Numbered from the stretch's first letter, positions 18,846 through 29,319 are shown. The stretch is 64,000 bases of DNA from Nitrobacteraceae bacterium AZCC 2146 (GCA_036924855.1 JBAGRP010000001.1:2852001-2916000), one strand, 5' to 3'. The notes: generated from the letters alone by a model not told the origin. Program-made: numbers and translations.

Positions 18846-19991
18846 TCAGTTGATCAACCCGCCGGCGTCGCTGACGCGCTTGAGGTGATAGTCGCTGTCG
18901 CCAAAGGTGTTCTCGATCATCGACAGCCGCTTGAAGTAGTGGCCGATCTTGAACTCCATGGTCATGCCGACGCCGCCATGCAGCTGGATCGCCTGCTGGC
19001 CGACGAAGCGCAGGGACTTGCCGACCTGCACCTTGGCCGCCGCCACCGCGGTGGCGCGCTCCTTGGCGTCGTCGAAATCCTGCGCCATGGTGGCGAACAT
19101 CGCCATGCTCCTCGCCTGCTCCAGCGCCACGAACATGTCGGACGCGCGGTGCTGCAGCACCTGGAAGGTGCCGATGGCCACGCCGAACTGGGTGCGGGTC
19201 TTGAGGTATTCCACCGTCGCCTTCAGCGATTCATCCATCGCGCCGATCGCCTCGGCGCAGAGCGCGATGCGGGCGTCGTCGACCACCTGCTCGATCAGCG
19301 GCAGGGCATTTTCGGGGTTGCCGATCGCAGCGTCGGCGCCGACCTCGACATTCGAGAAGGTGACGTCGGCGGCATGCAGGCCATCCTGGGTCGGATAGCC
19401 CTTGATGCTGATGCCCTTGGCGTTGGCCGGCACCAGGAACACGCCAATGCCGGCGTGATCGCGCTGGCCGCCCTTGGTGCGCGCGGTGACGATGAAGGTG
19501 TCGGCAGTTTCGCCGTTGAGCACGACGAATTTCTCGCCGTCGATCACCCAGCCGTCGCCCTTTTTCTTCGCCGTCGTGGTGACGTCGGCGAGATCGTAGC
19601 GCGAGTTCTTCTCGAGCTGCGCGAAGGCCAGCGTCTTGCTGCCGTCGATGATGGAGGGAATATAGGCTTCCTTCTGCGCGGCCGAACCGCCGCGGCGCAG
19701 GAAGCCGCCGCCGATCACCACAGTCGCCAGATAGGGCTCCAGCACCAGCGCCTTGCCGAGCGCTTCCATCACGATCATGGTTTCCACGGCGCCGGCGCCG
19801 AAGCCGCCATCGTCTTCCGAGAACGGCAGACCGAGCAGGCCCTGCTCCGCGAGCTTGTTCCAGACCGACTTGCTCCAGCCGCCCTTCTCTTCCGCATATT
19901 TCTTGCGCTGCTCGAAATCGTACGAGGTCTTCAGGAGACCATCGACGCTATCCTTGAGAAGCCGCTGCTCCTCCGACAAATCAAAATCCAT
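18846..19991 (-). CDS. pimD: Acyl-CoA dehydrogenase, small subunit (PimD-like)
   Basis: The 381-residue FAD-dependent acyl-CoA dehydrogenase begins MDFDLSEEQRLLKDSVDGLL, has a middle domain with KFVVLNGETADTFIVTARTKGG, and a C-terminal helical domain with QLHGGVGMTMEFKIGHYFKRL. The partner dehydrogenase at 20194-21381 is the larger paralogue. Together they match the two-subunit pimeloyl-CoA dehydrogenase PimCD, which introduces the alpha-beta double bond in CoA esters of dicarboxylic acids. The gene order F-A-B-C-D on the minus strand supports the symbol; it has not been tested by alignment. A palindromic element lies in the gap to the upstream gene. Confidence 0.88.
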   Translation of the reverse strand: MDFDLSEEQRLLKDSVDGLLKTSYDFEQRKKYAEEKGGWSKSVWNKLAEQGLLGLPFSEDDGGFGAGAVETMIVMEALGKALVLEPYLATVVIGGGFLRRGGSAAQKEAYIPSIIDGSKTLAFAQLEKNSRYDLADVTTTAKKKGDGWVIDGEKFVVLNGETADTFIVTARTKGGQRDHAGIGVFLVPANAKGISIKGYPTQDGLHAADVTFSNVEVGADAAIGNPENALPLIEQVVDDARIALCAEAIGAMDESLKATVEYLKTRTQFGVAIGTFQVLQHRASDMFVALEQARSMAMFATMAQDFDDAKERATAVAAAKVQVGKSLRFVGQQAIQLHGGVGMTMEFKIGHYFKRLSMIENTFGDSDYHLKRVSDAGGLIN

Positions 19992-20040
19992 TTTCCATGT
20001 TCCTCTAGTTCCGGCGGTGCTCGCCCGGAAAAAAAACCCT

Positions 20041-20181
20041 CGTCATTCCCCGACACGCCAATTGGCGTGTCTGAGGACGCGCTCTTGCGCGGGCCCGGAA
20101 TCCATACTCCCTACAGGGGTTATGGATTCCGGGCTCGCCCGCTTCGCGCAGGATGCGCGAAGCGGACGCCCCGGAATGACA
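20041..20181. repeat. Dispersed palindromic element (copy D)
   Basis: CGTCATTCCCCG and GCCCCGGAATGACAC are the outer borders, and CCCGGAATCCATACTCC / GGGGTTATGGATTCCGGG the inner ones. The arms are perfect internal palindromes of unrelated sequence: GACACGCCA/TGGCGTGTC on the left, CCGCTTCGCGC/GCGCGAAGCGG on the right. Confidence 0.9.
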
Positions 20182-20193
20182 CTGAATGGCGGA

Positions 20194-21381
20194 TTACAAA
20201 CCCAGCACCGCCTTGGCGATGATGTTGCGCTGGATCTCGTTGGAGCCGCCGTAGATCGAGACCTTGCGGTAATTGAAGTAACCGGGCGCGATCTGGGTGG
20301 TCCAGTCGGAGATCTCGTTGCTGCCGGGCTCGTCCGCAGCGAACGGCGCCGCGAACGGGCCGATCACATCCATCAGCAGTTCTGTGGTGGCCTGCTGGAT
20401 GTCGGAGCCCTTGATCTTCAGGATCGACGACGCCGGATTGGGCTTGCCCTTGCCGTGCTTGCTTTCGTCGGCGACGACGCGCATCTGCGTCAGCTCCAGC
20501 GCCTTCAGCTCGATCTCGACCATGGCCAGCTTCTCGCGAAACTTCTGGTCTTCGATGATCGGCTTGCCGCCGGCCTGCACGCTCGACGCCAGTTCCTTGA
20601 TGCGGCGAATGCGCTCCTTGGACATGCCGACGCGAGCGATATTGGTGCGCTCGTTGCCGAGCAGGAACTTGGCGTAATCCCAGCCCTTGTTTTCCTCGCC
20701 GACCAGATTGGCGGCGGGCACCTCGACGTCATCGAAGAACACTTCGTTGACTTCGCGGCCGCCGTCGATGGTGACGATCGGACGCACGGTGATGCCGCGC
20801 GACTTCATGTCGATCAGCAGGAAGGAAATGCCGGACTGCTTCTTGGCAGTGGGGTCGGTACGGACCAGGCAGAAGATCCAGTCGGCATGCTGCGCCAAAG
20901 TGGTCCAGGTCTTCTGGCCATTGACGATGTAGCTGTCGCCCTTCTTCTTGGCAGTGGTCTTCAGCGAAGCGAGGTCGGAGCCGGAGCCGGGTTCGGAAAA
21001 GCCCTGGCACCACCAGTCCTCCATGCTCGCAATGCGCGGCAGGTAATAGGCCTTCTGCGCGTCGTTGCCGAAGGTGTAGATCACCGGGCCAACCATGTTG
21101 ACGCCAAACGGCAGCGGCGGCTGCGCCGGCGCGAGCTGCAGTTCCTCGTTGAAGATGTATTGCTGCACCGGGGTCCAGCCGGTGCCGCCATGTTCCTTCG
21201 GCCAATGCGCAACAGCCCAGCCCTTCTTGTGAAGGATGCGGGTCCAGTCCACCAGGTCCTGCTTGCTGGTGTGCCGGCCCTCGCGGAGCTTCTGCTTCAT
21301 GGCTTCGGGAACGTTGTCTTTGAAGAAGGTGCGAACCTCGTCGCGAAACGCGAGTTCGTCCTTGCTGAGGCTGAGATCCAT
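20194..21381 (-). CDS. pimC: Acyl-CoA dehydrogenase, large subunit (PimC-like)
   Basis: The 395-residue acyl-CoA dehydrogenase starts MDLSLSKDELAFRDEVRTFF. It has WPKEHGGTGW, GFSEPGSGSDLASLKTTAKK (the flavin and substrate loop), WTTLAQHADWIFCLVRTDP and the C-terminal IYGGSNEIQRNIIAKAVLGL, which is characteristic of the family. It pairs with the smaller paralogue downstream, as in the pimeloyl-CoA dehydrogenase of Rhodopseudomonas. The open frame extends to 21627 but crosses repeat DNA; the ATG at 21381 gives the canonical N-terminus. Confidence 0.9.
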   Translation of the reverse strand: MDLSLSKDELAFRDEVRTFFKDNVPEAMKQKLREGRHTSKQDLVDWTRILHKKGWAVAHWPKEHGGTGWTPVQQYIFNEELQLAPAQPPLPFGVNMVGPVIYTFGNDAQKAYYLPRIASMEDWWCQGFSEPGSGSDLASLKTTAKKKGDSYIVNGQKTWTTLAQHADWIFCLVRTDPTAKKQSGISFLLIDMKSRGITVRPIVTIDGGREVNEVFFDDVEVPAANLVGEENKGWDYAKFLLGNERTNIARVGMSKERIRRIKELASSVQAGGKPIIEDQKFREKLAMVEIELKALELTQMRVVADESKHGKGKPNPASSILKIKGSDIQQATTELLMDVIGPFAAPFAADEPGSNEISDWTTQIAPGYFNYRKVSIYGGSNEIQRNIIAKAVLGL

Positions 21382-21429
21382 CGGAGTCTCCTGTGAGGTG
21401 ATGAAAGAAGTAGCGATCGGAACCAGTTT

Positions 21430-21558
21430 TGTCATTCCGGGATGCGCCTGAAGTCGGCGTCGCCGACTGGTGGCGCAGGCCCGGAATCCATACTCCCGGT
21501 GGTGGTTATGGATTCCGGGCTCGCTCGCAGCTGTCGCTGCTCGCGCCCCGGAATGACG
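21430..21558. repeat. Dispersed palindromic element (copy E)
   Basis: TGTCATTCCGGG and CCCCGGAATGACGG form the outer borders, with CCCGGAATCCATACTCCC and GGTTATGGATTCCGGG at the centre. The left arm is AAGTCGGCG/CGCCGACT and the right arm GCAGC/GCTGC. It lies in the spacer between the thiolase and large dehydrogenase genes. Confidence 0.9.
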
Positions 21559-21559
21559 G

Positions 21560-22747
21560 CTAGTGAATGATTTCGAACAGGCCGGCGGAGCCCATGCCGC
21601 CGCCGACGCACATGGTAACGACGGCATACTTCGCCTTGCGGCGGCGACCTTCGATCAGCGCGTGGCCGGTGAGGCGCGCGCCCGACATGCCGTAGGGATG
21701 GCCGACCGAGATCGCGCCGCCATTGACGTTGAGCTTTTCCGGATCGATGCCGAGCTTGTCGCGGCAATACAGCACCTGCACCGCGAAGGCCTCGTTCAGT
21801 TCCCAGAGATCGATGTCCTCGACCTTGAGGCCGTGGCGCTTCAGCAGGCGCGGCACCGCGAACACCGGGCCGATGCCCATCTCGTCCGGCTCGCAGCCGG
21901 CGGAGACGAAGCCGCGGAAGATGCCGAGCGGCTGCAGGCCCTTTTGCGCGGCGAGCTTGTCGCTCATGATCACGGTGGCGCTGGCGCCGTCCGAGAGCTG
22001 GCTGGCGTTGCCGGCGGTGATGGAAAAGCCTTCACCGCGCACGGCCTTGAGGCCGGCGAGGCCTTCGGCGGTGGTTTCCGGACGCGGGCCTTCATCCTTG
22101 GACAGCGTGATGTCCTTGAAGGTGACTTCGCCGGTGGCCTTGTCGGCAACGCCCATCCTGGTGGTGATGGCGGCGATCTCGTCGTTGAACTTGCCGCCCT
22201 GCTGCGCCGCCGCGGTGCGGCGCTGGCTTTCCAGCGAGTACTCATCCTGGCGCTCGCGCGAGATGTTGTAGCGCTTCGCCACGGTCTCGGCGGTGTCGAG
22301 CATCGGCATGTAGACGTCCGACTTGATCTTCATCAGTTCGGGATCGACGGTATGGAACTTGTTGGCGTGGTCGTTCTGCACCAGGCTGATCGACTCGCCG
22401 CCGCCGCCGACCGCGATCTCGACGCCATCGAAGATCACCGAGCGCGCCGCCAGCGCGATCGCCTGCAGGCCCGAGGCGCACTGGCGGTCGATGGTGGTGC
22501 CGCCAACGGTAACGGGAAGCCCGGCGCGGAGCAGCGCCTTGCGGGCGATGTTGCCGCCGGTGGAGCCCTGCTGCAAAGCAGCGCCCATCACCACGTCCTC
22601 GATCTCCTTCGGATCGAGCTTGGCGCGCTTGACGGCATGCTCGATGGCGTGGCCGAGCAAGGTCGCGCCTTCGGTGGCGTTGAGAGCACCTCGATAGGCC
22701 TTGCCGATCGGGGTACGTGCGGTGGAAACGATAACGGCTTCGGTCAT
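21560..22747 (-). CDS. pimB: Acetyl-CoA acyltransferase (beta-ketoadipyl/ketoacyl-CoA thiolase), PimB-like
   Basis: The 395-residue thiolase cleaves 3-ketoacyl-CoA with CoA to release acetyl-CoA. The N-terminus [19 protein letters not shown] and the active-site Cys (about residue 89 in [10 protein letters not shown]) are present, as are [17 protein letters not shown] (the active-site His) and the second Cys in [14 protein letters not shown]. Its start overlaps the stop of the upstream ligase gene by four bases (ATGA), a sign of translational coupling. The position in a pim-like operon supports the assignment. Confidence 0.92.
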   Translation of the reverse strand: MTEAVIVSTARTPIGKAYRGALNATEGATLLGHAIEHAVKRAKLDPKEIEDVVMGAALQQGSTGGNIARKALLRAGLPVTVGGTTIDRQCASGLQAIALAARSVIFDGVEIAVGGGGESISLVQNDHANKFHTVDPELMKIKSDVYMPMLDTAETVAKRYNISRERQDEYSLESQRRTAAAQQGGKFNDEIAAITTRMGVADKATGEVTFKDITLSKDEGPRPETTAEGLAGLKAVRGEGFSITAGNASQLSDGASATVIMSDKLAAQKGLQPLGIFRGFVSAGCEPDEMGIGPVFAVPRLLKRHGLKVEDIDLWELNEAFAVQVLYCRDKLGIDPEKLNVNGGAISVGHPYGMSGARLTGHALIEGRRRKAKYAVVTMCVGGGMGSAGLFEIIH

Positions 22748-24429
22748 GGACGGCCTCCGGTTGCTGCTTGTTGTTGATTGATAACTGGCGCGGGTTGCAG
22801 GCCGCGCAAGGCGTGGCGTGAGAGTTTTCCGACCGTGGTACGCGGCAATTCATCGACGAAATCGACGGCGACAGGCAATTCATGCTTGCCGAGCTTGCCG
22901 GTCAGGAAGGCACGGAGCTCGTCGATGGTGAATGGCGCGGCATTGCTGCGCAGCTTCACGAAGGCCTTCGCCGCTTCGCCGCGATATTCATCGGCGACGC
23001 CGATCACGATCACTTCCTGCACCGCGGGGTATTCATAGATCGCCTGCTCGATCATCTGCGGATAGACGTTGAAGCCGCCGGAGATGATCATGTCCTTCTT
23101 GCGGTCGACGATATAAAAATAGCCGTCGGGATCCACGTAGCCGATGTCGCCGGTGAGGAAGCGATCGCCGGCGAAGGATTCCGCGGTTTCCTTCTCGCGA
23201 TTCCAGTAGCCCCGGGTGACGTTCGGCCCCTTGATGCGGATCTCGCCGGTCTCGCCGGTGGCCAGCACTTTCGCGGGATCGTCGAGCGAGACGACGTCCA
23301 ACTCGATGCCCGGCATCATCAGTCCGATCGAGCCCGGCTTGTCCGGGCCGACGACGGGATGCGCGGTGCCGGGCGAACAGGTCTCGGTCATGCCCCAGCC
23401 GCTCTTCAGCTTCAGGCCGGTCTTGCTCTCGAAGACGCGCGCGACCTCGACCGGCAGTGGCGCCCCGCCCGATCCCGCCGAGACCAGCGACGACAGGTCG
23501 CGGCTTTCCAGGCCGGGATCGCTGGCCATGGCGATCCACATGGTCGGCACGCCCGGAAAAATCGTCGCGCGTTTCTTCTCGATGTCATTCAGCACGGCGG
23601 TGACGTCGAAGCGCTGATGCAGCGAAATCACATCGCCGAGGCTGATGCGGCTGAGCAGGACCACGGTCAGCGCGTAGATATGGAACAGCGGCAGCACGCA
23701 GATCACGCGCTCGACAGCGTTGCGTTCCGCCCGCGCGGGCGCGCCCCACACCGTGTAGATCGACACCGCCGAGGTCAGATTGCTGTGGCTCAGCATCGCG
23801 CCCTTGGGCAATCCCGTGGTGCCGCCGGTGTATTGCAGCAGCGCGACATCGTCGGGCGAGATCGCCGGCCAATGCGTCAGCGGCGCAGCGCCGGCGATGA
23901 ATTGCTTGAACGTCACGATGGCTGAATTGTTCGGCAGCGGTGTCTGCGGGTTGCCGACCGCACCCCAGTCGTCGTCTTCGCAGACGATAAGCTTGTCGAG
24001 CAGGCCCTTGTCGAGGAATTTCAGCGCCATCGGCATCAGCGCGGCGAGATTGCTGGTGACCAGCACCCGGGCGCCGCTATCGCTGAGCTTGTGCGACAAT
24101 GCGCGTTCGCCATCGAGCGGACTGAGATGCACCAGTCGCGCGCCGGCTTTCAGCGCGCCGAAGAAATTCACCGGATGATCCGGCGAATTGCCGAGAAACA
24201 ATGCGATCGACGATCCCTTGCCGTAGCCGGCACGGAGAAACGCCGCGGCGGCCACTTCGACCTTCGCTTCAAGCTGATTGAAGCTGATCGGCCGGTCGCG
24301 GAATTCGATCGAGGTGCGGTCGCCGAAATCCGCCGCCGCCCGCGACAGCAGATCCGGCAATGTCCCACGCGCAATCGCCGCGTCCCAGTGCACGCCCTTC
24401 GGATAGAACTGCTCGCCGGGATGGGTCAT
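22744..24429 (-). CDS. pimA: Long-chain/dicarboxylate acyl-CoA ligase, PimA-like
   Basis: The 561-residue member of the AMP-forming adenylation family has the phosphate-binding motif [14 protein letters not shown] (about residues 195-208). It also has [12 protein letters not shown], the hinge region [20 protein letters not shown], and the C-terminal catalytic Lys in [11 protein letters not shown]. It should activate a carboxylic acid (pimelate-like dicarboxylates or fatty acids by context) to its CoA ester with ATP in the cytoplasm. It overlaps the thiolase gene by four bases. The neighbouring importer with five binding proteins probably delivers its substrates; that link is inferred. Confidence 0.9.
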   Translation of the reverse strand: MTHPGEQFYPKGVHWDAAIARGTLPDLLSRAAADFGDRTSIEFRDRPISFNQLEAKVEVAAAAFLRAGYGKGSSIALFLGNSPDHPVNFFGALKAGARLVHLSPLDGERALSHKLSDSGARVLVTSNLAALMPMALKFLDKGLLDKLIVCEDDDWGAVGNPQTPLPNNSAIVTFKQFIAGAAPLTHWPAISPDDVALLQYTGGTTGLPKGAMLSHSNLTSAVSIYTVWGAPARAERNAVERVICVLPLFHIYALTVVLLSRISLGDVISLHQRFDVTAVLNDIEKKRATIFPGVPTMWIAMASDPGLESRDLSSLVSAGSGGAPLPVEVARVFESKTGLKLKSGWGMTETCSPGTAHPVVGPDKPGSIGLMMPGIELDVVSLDDPAKVLATGETGEIRIKGPNVTRGYWNREKETAESFAGDRFLTGDIGYVDPDGYFYIVDRKKDMIISGGFNVYPQMIEQAIYEYPAVQEVIVIGVADEYRGEAAKAFVKLRSNAAPFTIDELRAFLTGKLGKHELPVAVDFVDELPRTTVGKLSRHALRGLQPAPVINQQQAATGGRP

Positions 24430-24474
24430 GTTACTTCCGGGCCGTCAGACAACTGGATACAGAAACCCAAATCT

Positions 24475-24597
24475 TGTCATTCCGGGATGCACCTCGGTCG
24501 GCGATAGCCGACTGAGGCGCAGGCCCGGAATCCATACTCCCGGTGGGGGTGATGGATTCCGGACCCGCTCGCAAGATGCCCGCGCCCCGGAACGACG
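24475..24597. repeat. Dispersed palindromic element (copy F)
   Basis: TGTCATTCCGGG and CCCCGGAACGACG are the outer borders; CCCGGAATCCATACTCCC and GGTGATGGATTCCGG the centre. The left arm is GTCGGC/GCCGAC with flanking CTC/GAG. It sits between the pimF- and pimA-like genes. Confidence 0.88.
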
Positions 24598-24618
24598 AGT
24601 AGTGGGGTTGGCGTCGCA

Positions 24619-26706
24619 TCAGCCAGCCTTGGCCAGCGACGCAAAAGTCTTGCCTTCGTCAGCAAGGCGCTTCAGCAGCGCCGCGGGCTGCAGCGAGGGA
24701 TCGTTGGTCGCCTTGGCGTAATACGACAGCCGGTCGGCGATGTGCTTGAGGCCGACCTGGTCGGCGTAGAACATCGGGCCGCCGCGGTAGATCGGCCAGC
24801 CATAGCCATAGAGCCAGATCACATCGACGTCGCTGGGGCGCGAGGCGACCTTCTCTTCCAGGATGCGCGCGCCTTCGTTGATCATCGGATACATCATGCG
24901 CTCGAGGATTTCCTCGTCGCTGACGATGCGGCGCGTGAGCCCGAGGCTCTTGCAGGTGTCGTCGATCAACTTCTCGACTTCCGGATCGGGAATCGGTGCG
25001 CGCGAGCCGGCTTCATACTTGTAGTAGCCCTTGCCGGTCTTCTGGCCGTTGCGGCCGGCTTCATACAGCGCGTCGGCGATCGGCGACTTGATGCCGCGGT
25101 CCTGGCGCGAGCGCCAGCCGATATCGAGGCCGGCGAGATCGCCCATGGCGAACGGGCCCATCGGCATGCCGAATTTGGTGACGACGGCATCGACCTGCTG
25201 CGGCAGCGCGCCTTCGAACAGCAGCTTCTCGGACTGCTTGGAACGGGCCGCCAGCATGCGATTGCCGACAAAGCCGTCTGACACGCCGACCACGGCCGGC
25301 ACCTTGGCGATGCGGCGCGCGACGGCCACGGCGGTGACCAGCGCATCCGGCGCGGTCTTTTCGGCGCGGACGATTTCGCACAGCTTCATGACGTTGGCGG
25401 GGCTGAAGAAGTGCATGCCGAGCACGTCCTGCGGACGTTTGGTGACGGTGGCGATCTGGTTGATGTCCAGATACGACGTATTGCTGGCCAGCACGGCACC
25501 CGGCTTGGCGTAGGCGTCAAGCGCGGTGAAGACTTCCTTCTTGATCGCCATGGTTTCGAACACGGCTTCGATGACGAGGTCGGCGTCCTTGACGTTCTCC
25601 AGGCCGACCACGCCGGTGATCAGACCCATGCGCTTGGCAGGCGCATCGGCGGGAATGCCGCCGCGGGCCGCTGTCGCCTCGTAGTTCTTCTGCATGATGC
25701 CCATGCCGCGCTTCAGCTGCTCCTCACCGGTCTCGATCAGCGTGACGGGAATACCGGCATTGGCGAAGGACATCGCGATGCCGCCACCCATGGTGCCGGC
25801 ACCGATGATGGCGACGCGCTCCACCGGACGCGGCTTGACGCCGTCCGGCACGTTCTGGACCTTGGCGGCTTCGCGCTCGGAGAAGAACGCATAACGCTGC
25901 GCCTTCGACTGATCGCCTGCGACCAGGCGCAAGAAGGACTCGCGCTCCTTCTTCAGCGCTTCTTCGAATGGCAGGTCCAGTGTCCAGCTCACCGCTTCGG
26001 CGCAGGCGAGCGGCGCATCGAGGCCACGGTTCTTCTTGTTGGCCTCGGCAGCAGCCTTGGTGAAGATCGAGCGATCGGCCTTGGCAGCGGCGAGTTTTGA
26101 ATCATCATTGCGCAAGATGCGCAGCGGGCGCTTCTCGGCGAGGATCTTGCGTGCGAAGGCTTCGGCACCCGAGGCAGGACCTTCGACGATCTCCTCGATC
26201 AGGCCGTTCTTCAGCGCTTCCGCCGCACCGATCGGATCGCCGGTGACGATCATCTTGACGCCGAGTTCTGGACCGACCGCACGCGGCAGCCGCTGGGTAC
26301 CGCCGGCGCCGGGCAGCAGGCCGAGCTTCACTTCGGGCAGGCCGAGCTTGGCATCTTTGGTGGCGACGCGGAAATGACAGCCGAGCGTGATCTCGAGACC
26401 GCCGCCGAGCGCGGTGCCGTGAATCGCGGCAATGACCGGCTTGCCGCAATTCTCGATCTCGGCAATCACTTCGTTGAGGGAAGGCGACTGCGGCGGCTTG
26501 CCGAATTCGGTGATGTCGGCGCCGGCGATGAAGGTGCGGCCGGCGCAGGCCAGCACGATGGCCTTCACTTCGGGATCGGCGGCGGCTGTTTTGATGCTGT
26601 CGAAAATACCGCGGCGAACCGCCGCACTCAGCGCGTTCACCGGAGGAGAGTTGACCGTGACAACCGCAATCACATCATGACGTTCGAGCTTCACCACATC
26701 GTTCAC
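24619..26706 (-). CDS. pimF: Bifunctional enoyl-CoA hydratase / 3-hydroxyacyl-CoA dehydrogenase, PimF-like
   Basis: The 695-residue fusion protein catalyses two beta-oxidation steps. The N-terminal crotonase domain (about residues 1-190) has [14 protein letters not shown] and [15 protein letters not shown], the oxyanion-hole regions. The NAD-binding domain starts near residue 295 with [20 protein letters not shown] and is followed by ASNTSYLDI and [18 protein letters not shown]. The C-terminal helical domain has [21 protein letters not shown] chose the GTG at 26706 because AAGGAG lies about 6 nt upstream and the crotonase fold starts at once. It is the promoter-proximal gene of the pim-type operon and is divergent from an IclR regulator. 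Confidence 0.92.
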   Translation of the reverse strand: MNDVVKLERHDVIAVVTVNSPPVNALSAAVRRGIFDSIKTAAADPEVKAIVLACAGRTFIAGADITEFGKPPQSPSLNEVIAEIENCGKPVIAAIHGTALGGGLEITLGCHFRVATKDAKLGLPEVKLGLLPGAGGTQRLPRAVGPELGVKMIVTGDPIGAAEALKNGLIEEIVEGPASGAEAFARKILAEKRPLRILRNDDSKLAAAKADRSIFTKAAAEANKKNRGLDAPLACAEAVSWTLDLPFEEALKKERESFLRLVAGDQSKAQRYAFFSEREAAKVQNVPDGVKPRPVERVAIIGAGTMGGGIAMSFANAGIPVTLIETGEEQLKRGMGIMQKNYEATAARGGIPADAPAKRMGLITGVVGLENVKDADLVIEAVFETMAIKKEVFTALDAYAKPGAVLASNTSYLDINQIATVTKRPQDVLGMHFFSPANVMKLCEIVRAEKTAPDALVTAVAVARRIAKVPAVVGVSDGFVGNRMLAARSKQSEKLLFEGALPQQVDAVVTKFGMPMGPFAMGDLAGLDIGWRSRQDRGIKSPIADALYEAGRNGQKTGKGYYKYEAGSRAPIPDPEVEKLIDDTCKSLGLTRRIVSDEEILERMMYPMINEGARILEEKVASRPSDVDVIWLYGYGWPIYRGGPMFYADQVGLKHIADRLSYYAKATNDPSLQPAALLKRLADEGKTFASLAKAG

Positions 26707-26735
26707 GGCATTCTCCTTGGACACTGTTATCGTTG

Positions 26736-26752
26736 ATTTCGCACTGCGAAAT
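26736..26752. promoter_or_regulatory. Perfect palindrome between pimF-like gene and iclR-type gene, candidate operator
   Basis: ATTTCGCA-C-TGCGAAAT is a perfect inverted repeat with 8-bp arms, 30 bp upstream of the pimF-like start and about 72 bp upstream of the divergent IclR gene. IclR-family proteins bind such palindromes as dimers or tetramers. Assignment to this regulator is inferred from position. Confidence 0.6.
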
Positions 26753-26824
26753 TTAATTCCACATCTTGACAAGGAGGGTTATTTTGAAGAGCGTCCCTTG
26801 TCAACGAGGGTCGCGCAGCAATCC

Positions 26825-27694
26825 ATGAAACGTCCAGGCAAGACAGTGGCGACAGATCGCAGTTTCGTCGTCGCGCTGGCCCGCGGCCTTGATGTATTAC
26901 GTGCATTCCATCCCAACGACGGGCTTCTCGGCAATCAGGAGATTGCGGCCCGCACGAAATTGCCAAAGCCAACCATTTCGCGGCTGACCTATACGCTCAC
27001 CAAACTTGGCTACCTTACACAGGTCCCGCGGTTCGAGAAGTATCAACTCGCGCCGGCAGCCATGGCACTGGGGTATGCTGCACTTGCGAACCTCGGCGTT
27101 AAGCATCTCTCGGAATCGTTCCGCGACGAGTTGATGCGGCAGACCGGCGGCGCGGTGGCGGTCGGCGCCCGCGATCGCCTCAGCATGATCTATTTCGGAC
27201 AAAGCCGCAGCAGCCTGACCGTAGGCGTCCAGCTCGACGTCGGCTCGCGAATCCCGATCGCCACCACCGCGATGGGCCGCGCCTATTTCTGGGCACTGCC
27301 TGCCGAAGAACGTGCCCAATTATTACGCGAATTCCGTGAACACTATGGCAGCCGCTGGGCGAAGATGCGCGACGGGCTCGAACGCGCCGGCGAAATGGTC
27401 CAACGCCACGGCTTTGTGATATCGGCAGGCGAGTGGCAGGACGATGTGCACGCCGTTGGTGTCGCACTAAAGTTGAATGATGGAACGGGACCGTATGCCT
27501 TCAATTGCGGCGCGCCGGCATTCCGTTTTACGGAAGAGCGTCTGCGCGACGATATTGGACCTCGCCTGTTGGCGATGGTAAGGAACATCGAAGCGGCACT
27601 CGGCGGCATCGCCGCCCCGCATTCAAAAAAACTCGATAACAAAAAAATCAAACCAGGAGGGAAAGTTGCGCGTGTGGTTGAGGGGATCAGATAA
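26825..27694 (+). CDS. IclR-family transcriptional regulator
   Basis: The 289-residue DNA-binding protein has a winged helix-turn-helix near the N-terminus (ARGLDVLRAFHPNDGLLGNQEIAARTKLPKPTISRLTYTLTKLGYL, described here by its position, about residues 20-65). An effector-binding IclR domain follows, with the DVGSRIPIATTAMGRAYFWA signature near residues 140-160. I chose the ATG at 26825; an ATG at 26717 would lie inside the intergenic palindrome region. It is divergent from the pim-type operon and precedes the ABC transporter genes in the same direction, so it probably controls one or both. The effector is likely an acyl-CoA or dicarboxylate, by context only. Confidence 0.9.
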   Translation: MKRPGKTVATDRSFVVALARGLDVLRAFHPNDGLLGNQEIAARTKLPKPTISRLTYTLTKLGYLTQVPRFEKYQLAPAAMALGYAALANLGVKHLSESFRDELMRQTGGAVAVGARDRLSMIYFGQSRSSLTVGVQLDVGSRIPIATTAMGRAYFWALPAEERAQLLREFREHYGSRWAKMRDGLERAGEMVQRHGFVISAGEWQDDVHAVGVALKLNDGTGPYAFNCGAPAFRFTEERLRDDIGPRLLAMVRNIEAALGGIAAPHSKKLDNKKIKPGGKVARVVEGIR

Positions 27695-27769
27695 CCTTCG
27701 TCGTCATGGCTTTCGGCGTCTCGGCCTTCGGCATAGTTCGCCGCGCCAAGCGATCGAGGGCCGTTGCAG

Positions 27770-28582
27770 ATGATGCAGGCACAGCTCGCACAGCAGGCGC
27801 CCGCCGGTTCGGTGGCCCCGCTGCTCGCGGTTCGCGACGTCAGCGTCGTGTTCGGCGGCATCATCGCATTGAACGGCGTGTCGTTCGACATGCAAAAGGG
27901 CCACATCCTTGGCCTGATCGGGCCGAACGGCGCGGGCAAGACCACGCTGTTCAATTGCCTCAGCCGGCTCTACCAGCCGAGCAAGGGCGATATCCTGCTC
28001 GAAGGCGAGAGCATCCTGACGCGCCCGGCGCACAAGATTTCCGAGATCGGCATCGGCCGCACCTTCCAGAACGTCGCATTGTTTCCCAATCTTTCGGTGC
28101 TCGACAACGTTCGCGTCGGCACCCATGCCCGTACCAACAGCGACATCGTCAGCGATTCCCTGAAGCTGCCATGGGTGCGCAGGGGCGAAGCCGACACCAA
28201 CAAGCGCGTCCATGAAATCCTCGGCTATCTCGACCTGCACGAGGTCGCGCATACCGTCGTGGCCGGTCTGCCGTTCGGCACGCAGAAACGCGTCGAACTG
28301 GCGCGTGCGCTGGCCGCGCAGCCGAAGATCCTGCTGCTCGACGAGCCCGCCGGCGGCCTCAACCACGAGGAAGTCTACATCCTCGGCGACCTGATCCGCC
28401 GCATCCGCAACGACCGCGGGGTCACCGTTCTCCTGGTCGAGCATCACATGGGCCTGGTGATGTCGATCGCCGACCACGTGGTCGCACTGAATTTCGGCCG
28501 CAAGCTGGCCGAAGGCACACCCAACGCCGTGCAAAACGACCCGGATGTCATCAAGGCCTATCTGGGGAGCAAAGATTCATGA
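27770..28582 (+). CDS. Branched-chain-type ABC transporter ATP-binding protein (LivG type)
   Basis: The 270-residue ATPase has Walker A GPNGAGKTT (about residues 51-59), a LivG-style signature region LPFGTQKRVELARALA and Walker B ILLLDEPAGGLNHEE. The C-terminus ([18 protein letters not shown]) is typical of LivG. I chose the ATG at 27770, the first of two adjacent ATGs. Its stop overlaps the start of the LivF-type gene. It powers the importer encoded by the next genes. The neighbouring pim-type operon suggests dicarboxylates or fatty acids rather than amino acids as cargo. Confidence 0.92.
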   Translation: MMQAQLAQQAPAGSVAPLLAVRDVSVVFGGIIALNGVSFDMQKGHILGLIGPNGAGKTTLFNCLSRLYQPSKGDILLEGESILTRPAHKISEIGIGRTFQNVALFPNLSVLDNVRVGTHARTNSDIVSDSLKLPWVRRGEADTNKRVHEILGYLDLHEVAHTVVAGLPFGTQKRVELARALAAQPKILLLDEPAGGLNHEEVYILGDLIRRIRNDRGVTVLLVEHHMGLVMSIADHVVALNFGRKLAEGTPNAVQNDPDVIKAYLGSKDS

Positions 28583-29292
28583 CGGCGATGCTCCACGTAA
28601 AGGACCTGCGCGCCTATTACGGCCAGGTCCAGGCGCTGCACGGCCTGGAATTCGAACTCAACGAAGGCAGCATGACCACGTTGCTCGGCGCCAACGGCGC
28701 CGGCAAGACCACGACGCTGCGGGCGATCTGCAACATGATCCGCTCCACCGGCTCGATCGAGTTCGAAGGCAACAAGCTCGGCAACCGCACCACCGAGAAC
28801 ATCGTGCGGCTCGGCATTGCCCATGTGCCGCAGGGACGCGGCACCTTCACCACCATGACGGTGGAAGAGAACCTGCAGCTCGGCGCCATCACCCGCAGCG
28901 ACAAGGCGGCGATCGTCTCCGACATCGAGCGGATGTACGACCACTTCCCGGTGCTGAAGCAGCGCTATCTGCAGCAGGCCGGCACCCTGTCCGGCGGCGA
29001 ACAGCAGATGCTGGCGGTCGCCCGCGCGCTGATGCTGCGGCCACGGCTGATGCTGCTGGACGAGCCCTCCTTCGGCCTTGCGCCGCTGATCGTGCGGGAT
29101 CTGTTCAAGATCCTCGGCAAGATCAACCGCGAGGACAAGGTCACCATTCTCGTCGTCGAGCAGAACGCCCAGCTGGCGCTCGAACTCGCCGACAAGGCCT
29201 ATGTCATCGAAACAGGACGCATCGTGATGTCCGGCACCGCCGACGAGATCGCGAACAACGAAGACGTCCGTAAATCGTATCTGGGATATTGA
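28579..29292 (+). CDS. Branched-chain-type ABC transporter ATP-binding protein (LivF type)
   Basis: The 237-residue ATPase has Walker A GANGAGKTT (about residues 38-46), the signature LSGGEQQMLAVARALM and Walker B LMLLDEPSFGLAP, with the C-terminal DEIANNEDVRKSYLGY typical of LivF. It overlaps the LivG-type gene by four bases and is followed after 27 bp by the permease genes. It forms the heterodimeric ATPase with the LivG-type partner on the cytoplasmic face. Confidence 0.93.
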   Translation: MTAMLHVKDLRAYYGQVQALHGLEFELNEGSMTTLLGANGAGKTTTLRAICNMIRSTGSIEFEGNKLGNRTTENIVRLGIAHVPQGRGTFTTMTVEENLQLGAITRSDKAAIVSDIERMYDHFPVLKQRYLQQAGTLSGGEQQMLAVARALMLRPRLMLLDEPSFGLAPLIVRDLFKILGKINREDKVTILVVEQNAQLALELADKAYVIETGRIVMSGTADEIANNEDVRKSYLGY

Positions 29293-29319
29293 GGAAACAG
29301 CCTCACTAAGGGAATAGAT

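Noticed and set aside
15384..24597. Possible CRISPR array
   Set aside because: The repeats are palindromic, widely and unevenly spaced, and no cas genes or unique-spacer periodicity are present.
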